From an uncultured Ruminococcus sp. (GTDB lineage: Bacteria > Bacillota > Clostridia > Oscillospirales > Ruminococcaceae): DNA of 41,055 nucleotides. Positions 38,097-41,055 of the stretch are shown piece by piece (the stretch's first letter is position 1; each line of letters opens with the position of its first letter). Position numbers and translations under genes: made by a program. The stretch spans positions 1-41,055 of the forward strand of contig NZ_CACWPP010000014.1 of NCBI RefSeq assembly GCF_902762735.1, read 5' to 3'. Under the pieces are notes generated by a model. It was not told the DNA's origin. It saw nothing but the letters and a program-made list of their open reading frames with translations, and searched no databases.

Positions 38097-40667
38097 ATGG
38101 CAGCATTTGATAAAATCAGTTCCGGTATTTCCGAAATGGACACGGCACTTGATCATATCAGACTTGGTGATAATGTGGTATGGCGTGTTTCCAAAATTGA
38201 GGAATTCGTCTTATTCATGCGACCATATTTGAAGCAAGCTATCGCAGACAAAAGGAATATTATCTATTTTCGTTTTGCCAGTCATGAACCGCTGATCACT
38301 GATATGCCGGGTGTGAAAATAAAACAGATACCGCTTTCACATCGTTTTGAAACTTTCACAGTAGATATACATTCTATCATTGAGCAAGAGGGCAAGGATA
38401 CCTTCTATGTATTTGACTGCCTATCTGAGCTGCAGGTAGCTTGGGCGACTGACCTTATGATGGGAAACTTCTTCCGTGTCACCTGTCCTTTTTTGTTTGA
38501 ACTTGATACGGTCGCTTTTTTTCCTATCATTCGTGGAAAGCATTCCGTGCATTCGATCAATAAGATATTGGACACGACGCAGTTGTTTTTAGACGTTTAT
38601 TCTGACAGCAAAACTGTGTATGTCCGTCCTGAAAAGGTTTGGAACAGAAATTCAGATACCATGTTTCTGCCCCATACATATGATGAAGATAGCGGCGCAT
38701 TCCGCCCGATACTTGACGGTGTAAGGTCAAGCAGATTTTATCAGGCACTTGGTCATGCTCAACGCTCTGCTGATGAGCAATATGCAGACTCATGGGACAG
38801 ATTCTTTACCCATGCAAAGATACTGTATGACAACGGACATGATATATCTGCCGATTGCGAGAAAATGTGTAATATCATGATGAGCCGTGATTCAAAAATG
38901 CGTGAACTGGTAAAAAAGCATTTTAAGCCGATAGATTATTTTGAAGTTAGGGATCACATGATAGGAACGGGTATGATAGGTGGGAAAGCCTGCGGAATGC
39001 TCCTTGCAAGGGCGATCATCGGCAACAAGGAGGCAGACATCGCTGATGTGCTTGAACCTCATGACTCGTTTTACGTTGGCTCGGACGTTTACTACACCTA
39101 TATCGTTGACAATGAATTTTGGGATATGCGGGTACGTCAAAGAACAGAGGAAGGCTATTTTTCTCTTGCAGACGAATTTTCCGGAAAGCTGATGAAGGGC
39201 ATCTTTTCCGACGGACTGAAAGAGCAATTCATGAGAATTATCGAGTATTATGGTCATGACCCATATATTGTACGTTCAAGCAGCATTCTTGAGGACGGAT
39301 TCGGGAATGCGTTTGCAGGCAAGTATGAATCTGTATTCTGCACTAACAGAGGAACAGCCGAAGAACGTCTTACAGAGTTTGAAAAAGCAGTAAAGACCGT
39401 ATATGCAAGCACAATGAGTCTTTCCGCACTGGATTACAGAAAACGGCGTGGACTTGATAAGCGTGATGAGCAGATGGCGCTTCTGGTACAGCGTGTTTCA
39501 GGCTCTTACTATGGAAATTACTATATGCCCTGTGCGGCAGGAGTAGGATACTCATACAGTCCATACCGCATCATGAAAGACTGTGACCCTAATGCAGGTA
39601 TGCTTAGGCTTGTCATGGGACTCGGTACATCGGCAGTTGACCGTACAGAAGGTTCCTATCCCCGTATCGTGAATCTGGATATGCCTCAGCGCTCGCTCTA
39701 TTCTTCATCAGCAGATAAACACAGATTTTCACAGGGGAAAGCGGAAGTGATAAACACAACCTCGCTGTGTCTTGAAAAGCTGCCATTTGAAAAAATAGAG
39801 CCTGTTATCCCGAATTATCTGGATAAGCTTCTTCTTGAACATGATTTCGATGCAGAGAGCAGACTCCGTGAAATGGGACGTGGGCGAAATGTCAAATTCA
39901 TTTCCTGCAAGGGGCTGGTAGATCATCAGATACTGATGGAGCAAATGAAAAGAATGCTGCACAGTATACAGGAAGAATATGAATATCCCGTAGATACGGA
40001 ATTTACGATCAATCTATCCGAAAACGGAGAATATACAATAGACCTTTTGCAGTGCCGTCCATTACAGCTTATCAAAGGGACGACGGGTATATCTGTACCG
40101 AAAGATATTCCACAAGAAAGAATTCTTCTGCACAGCAAAGGTGCATCTATGGGAATGTCTAAGGCATCTGAGCTTGATCTGATCGTTTATGTTGATCCTA
40201 TAGCATACTACCATATGCCCTACAATAAGAAAACGCTCGTTGCAAATCTGATTGGTCGTATAAACTGGTATTATCGTAATGAAAGTAAGAAAATGATGCT
40301 TATCGTTCCGGGCAGAGTGGGAACTTCATCACCAGAGCTTGGTGTTCCGACAGCTTTTTCAGACATCAGTACATTTTCAGTTGTCTGTGAGGTAGAGGAA
40401 ACAAAAGCAGGGTACAATCCTGAACTTTCCTATGGCAGTCATATTTTTCAGGATCTTGTAGAAGCCGAAATATTCTATACGGCTGTATTTCACAATGAAA
40501 AAGTGATACAGTATGCTCCTGAAAGACTTAAAAAATTCAGAAATATCGTGAGCGAATTTGAAGGTGGTAAGGAACTTTCCGATGTTGTTATGGTTTATGC
40601 AATTGATCATAACGAAAGTCATATCTACCACAATATTGAAAATGAGGAAATGATGATAACAATTTAA
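38097..40667 (+). CDS. PEP/pyruvate-binding (PPDK N-terminal, ATP-grasp) domain protein with KaiC-like N-terminus
   Basis: An 856-residue cytoplasmic protein. Residues 1-210 look like a RecA/KaiC-type domain (GISEMDTALDHIRLGDNVVW, later FYVFDCLSELQVAWATDLMM) without a Walker A P-loop. Residues about 305-655 form a PPDK N-terminal ATP-grasp domain: MIGTGMIGGKACGMLLARA, then IVRSSSILEDGFGNAFAGKY (Arg393) and LLQCRPLQ (Arg654). The C-terminus has VPGRVGTSSPELGVPTAF and ELSYGSHIFQDLVEAEIFY. The phosphohistidine domain (TSHAA-type) and the PEP-binding barrel of true PEP synthase or PPDK are absent, so it is not a complete enzyme of that kind. The start is ATG 38097, with GGAGG 7 nt upstream. Codon use is more AT-rich than in its neighbours. 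Function unknown. Confidence 0.75.
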   Translation: MAAFDKISSGISEMDTALDHIRLGDNVVWRVSKIEEFVLFMRPYLKQAIADKRNIIYFRFASHEPLITDMPGVKIKQIPLSHRFETFTVDIHSIIEQEGKDTFYVFDCLSELQVAWATDLMMGNFFRVTCPFLFELDTVAFFPIIRGKHSVHSINKILDTTQLFLDVYSDSKTVYVRPEKVWNRNSDTMFLPHTYDEDSGAFRPILDGVRSSRFYQALGHAQRSADEQYADSWDRFFTHAKILYDNGHDISADCEKMCNIMMSRDSKMRELVKKHFKPIDYFEVRDHMIGTGMIGGKACGMLLARAIIGNKEADIADVLEPHDSFYVGSDVYYTYIVDNEFWDMRVRQRTEEGYFSLADEFSGKLMKGIFSDGLKEQFMRIIEYYGHDPYIVRSSSILEDGFGNAFAGKYESVFCTNRGTAEERLTEFEKAVKTVYASTMSLSALDYRKRRGLDKRDEQMALLVQRVSGSYYGNYYMPCAAGVGYSYSPYRIMKDCDPNAGMLRLVMGLGTSAVDRTEGSYPRIVNLDMPQRSLYSSSADKHRFSQGKAEVINTTSLCLEKLPFEKIEPVIPNYLDKLLLEHDFDAESRLREMGRGRNVKFISCKGLVDHQILMEQMKRMLHSIQEEYEYPVDTEFTINLSENGEYTIDLLQCRPLQLIKGTTGISVPKDIPQERILLHSKGASMGMSKASELDLIVYVDPIAYYHMPYNKKTLVANLIGRINWYYRNESKKMMLIVPGRVGTSSPELGVPTAFSDISTFSVVCEVEETKAGYNPELSYGSHIFQDLVEAEIFYTAVFHNEKVIQYAPERLKKFRNIVSEFEGGKELSDVVMVYAIDHNESHIYHNIENEEMMITI

Positions 40668-40859
40668 AGATTCGGCTATCGGCATCTATGTAGATTCTTA
40701 TAGTATTATTCAAGATTCTTTGGGGTTTAATATTTGATCATCATTTTTACGGTGTTCACCTTACTCACTCAGGTTTAATTAAGAATACATATATCATACA
40801 TTTTCAACTTTATATTTGTAAATAGTAATTATAAGTTTTTAAAACTATACACAATATCA

Positions 40860-40944
40860 TTGACATTTCAGCTTTTAAATGATAATATAATTTAAAACAA
40901 AGACGTTTTAGCAGATTATTTGTCTGCTGTAACGTCTTTTTTAT
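40860..40944 (+). ncRNA. Very short transcription unit: promoter plus perfect-stem terminator
   Basis: TTGACA (40860-40865) is followed after 17 nt by TAATAT (40883-40888), overlapping TATAAT at 40886. The RNA then forms AGACGTT (40901-40907) with AACGTCT (40931-40937) and inner AGCAGA (40910-40915) with TCTGCT (40923-40928), followed by TTTTTTATT. The transcript would be about 45 nt. It could be a small RNA or the attenuated leader of a gene beyond the window. Confidence 0.5.
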
Positions 40945-41055
40945 TATTTATCAAACGTTGGAGTCCTACGGTAAAATGTCAATGGGCAAAAAGTAGAAAA
41001 ACAAGTAAGAAATCCATACATTCTGCCTAAGAAGAGACAAAAATGGTATCTCCTA
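40945..41055. other. Right edge, no supported feature
   Basis: AT-rich DNA with no ribosome binding site and no frame long enough to call. An ATG at 41044 could start a gene that continues out of the window, but nothing supports it. The stretch 40668-40859 is also AT-rich and empty. Confidence 0.5.

Overview
The window looks like chromosome of a fibre-degrading Ruminococcus (R. albus-like, Oscillospiraceae). The basis is a type I dockerin protein at 11642-13234, a Firmicutes-style dcw cluster, a reverse rubrerythrin, RNase Y, and consensus sigma-A promoters (TTGACA/TATAAT) with strong Shine-Dalgarno sites. The genus is an inference; no rRNA or tRNA gene was seen.

Layout. 1-2924: uronate catabolism pair (KDG kinase, fructuronate-reductase-like). 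3363-5414: aquaporin, a small helical ferritin-like protein behind a compact promoter/terminator leader, and an oppositely oriented reverse rubrerythrin. 5728-8498: membrane sensor with a degenerate GGDEF domain, followed by an orphan sugar-binding lipoprotein. 8499-9126: repeats. 9211-13234: threonine deaminase, DUF2809 membrane protein, RidA and a dockerin protein with a lipobox. 13600-20140: cation/proton antiporter, CapA-family lipoprotein, then on the minus strand an O-antigen-ligase-like membrane protein and RNase Y. 20416-20929: an apparent transcription unit with no convincing ORF. 20992-26854: small membrane protein, SUFU-domain protein, threonyl-tRNA synthetase, membrane protein, DUF4261-like protein. 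27631-37541: division and cell wall cluster in the order mraZ, rsmH, ftsL, PASTA-PBP, murE, murF, MraY-like, ftsW. 37669-40667: a small DUF6809-like protein and a large PEP/pyruvate-binding-domain protein in visibly more AT-rich DNA.

Functional logic. KdgK and UxuB are steps of hexuronate breakdown, as expected for a pectin/hemicellulose user. IlvA makes reactive enamine/imine intermediates that RidA hydrolyses, and both lie in one stretch. MurE and MurF make UDP-MurNAc-pentapeptide, an MraY-family protein sits where lipid I synthesis is expected, and FtsW with the PBP forms a septal glycosyltransferase/transpeptidase pair.

The most unusual content is between the genes. Several interspersed repeat families are present: family A, four clear copies and one weak copy, usually just before a gene start; a ~100-bp palindromic MITE-like element, two copies each flanked by a direct repeat; family C, three copies; an 81-bp tandem array; and AATTATGA octamers. 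At least four places have a promoter followed at once by an intrinsic terminator, suggesting very short RNAs or attenuated leaders. The MraY-family protein lacks residues that are catalytic in characterised MraY enzymes. All calls were made by reading the sequence; no database search was run.
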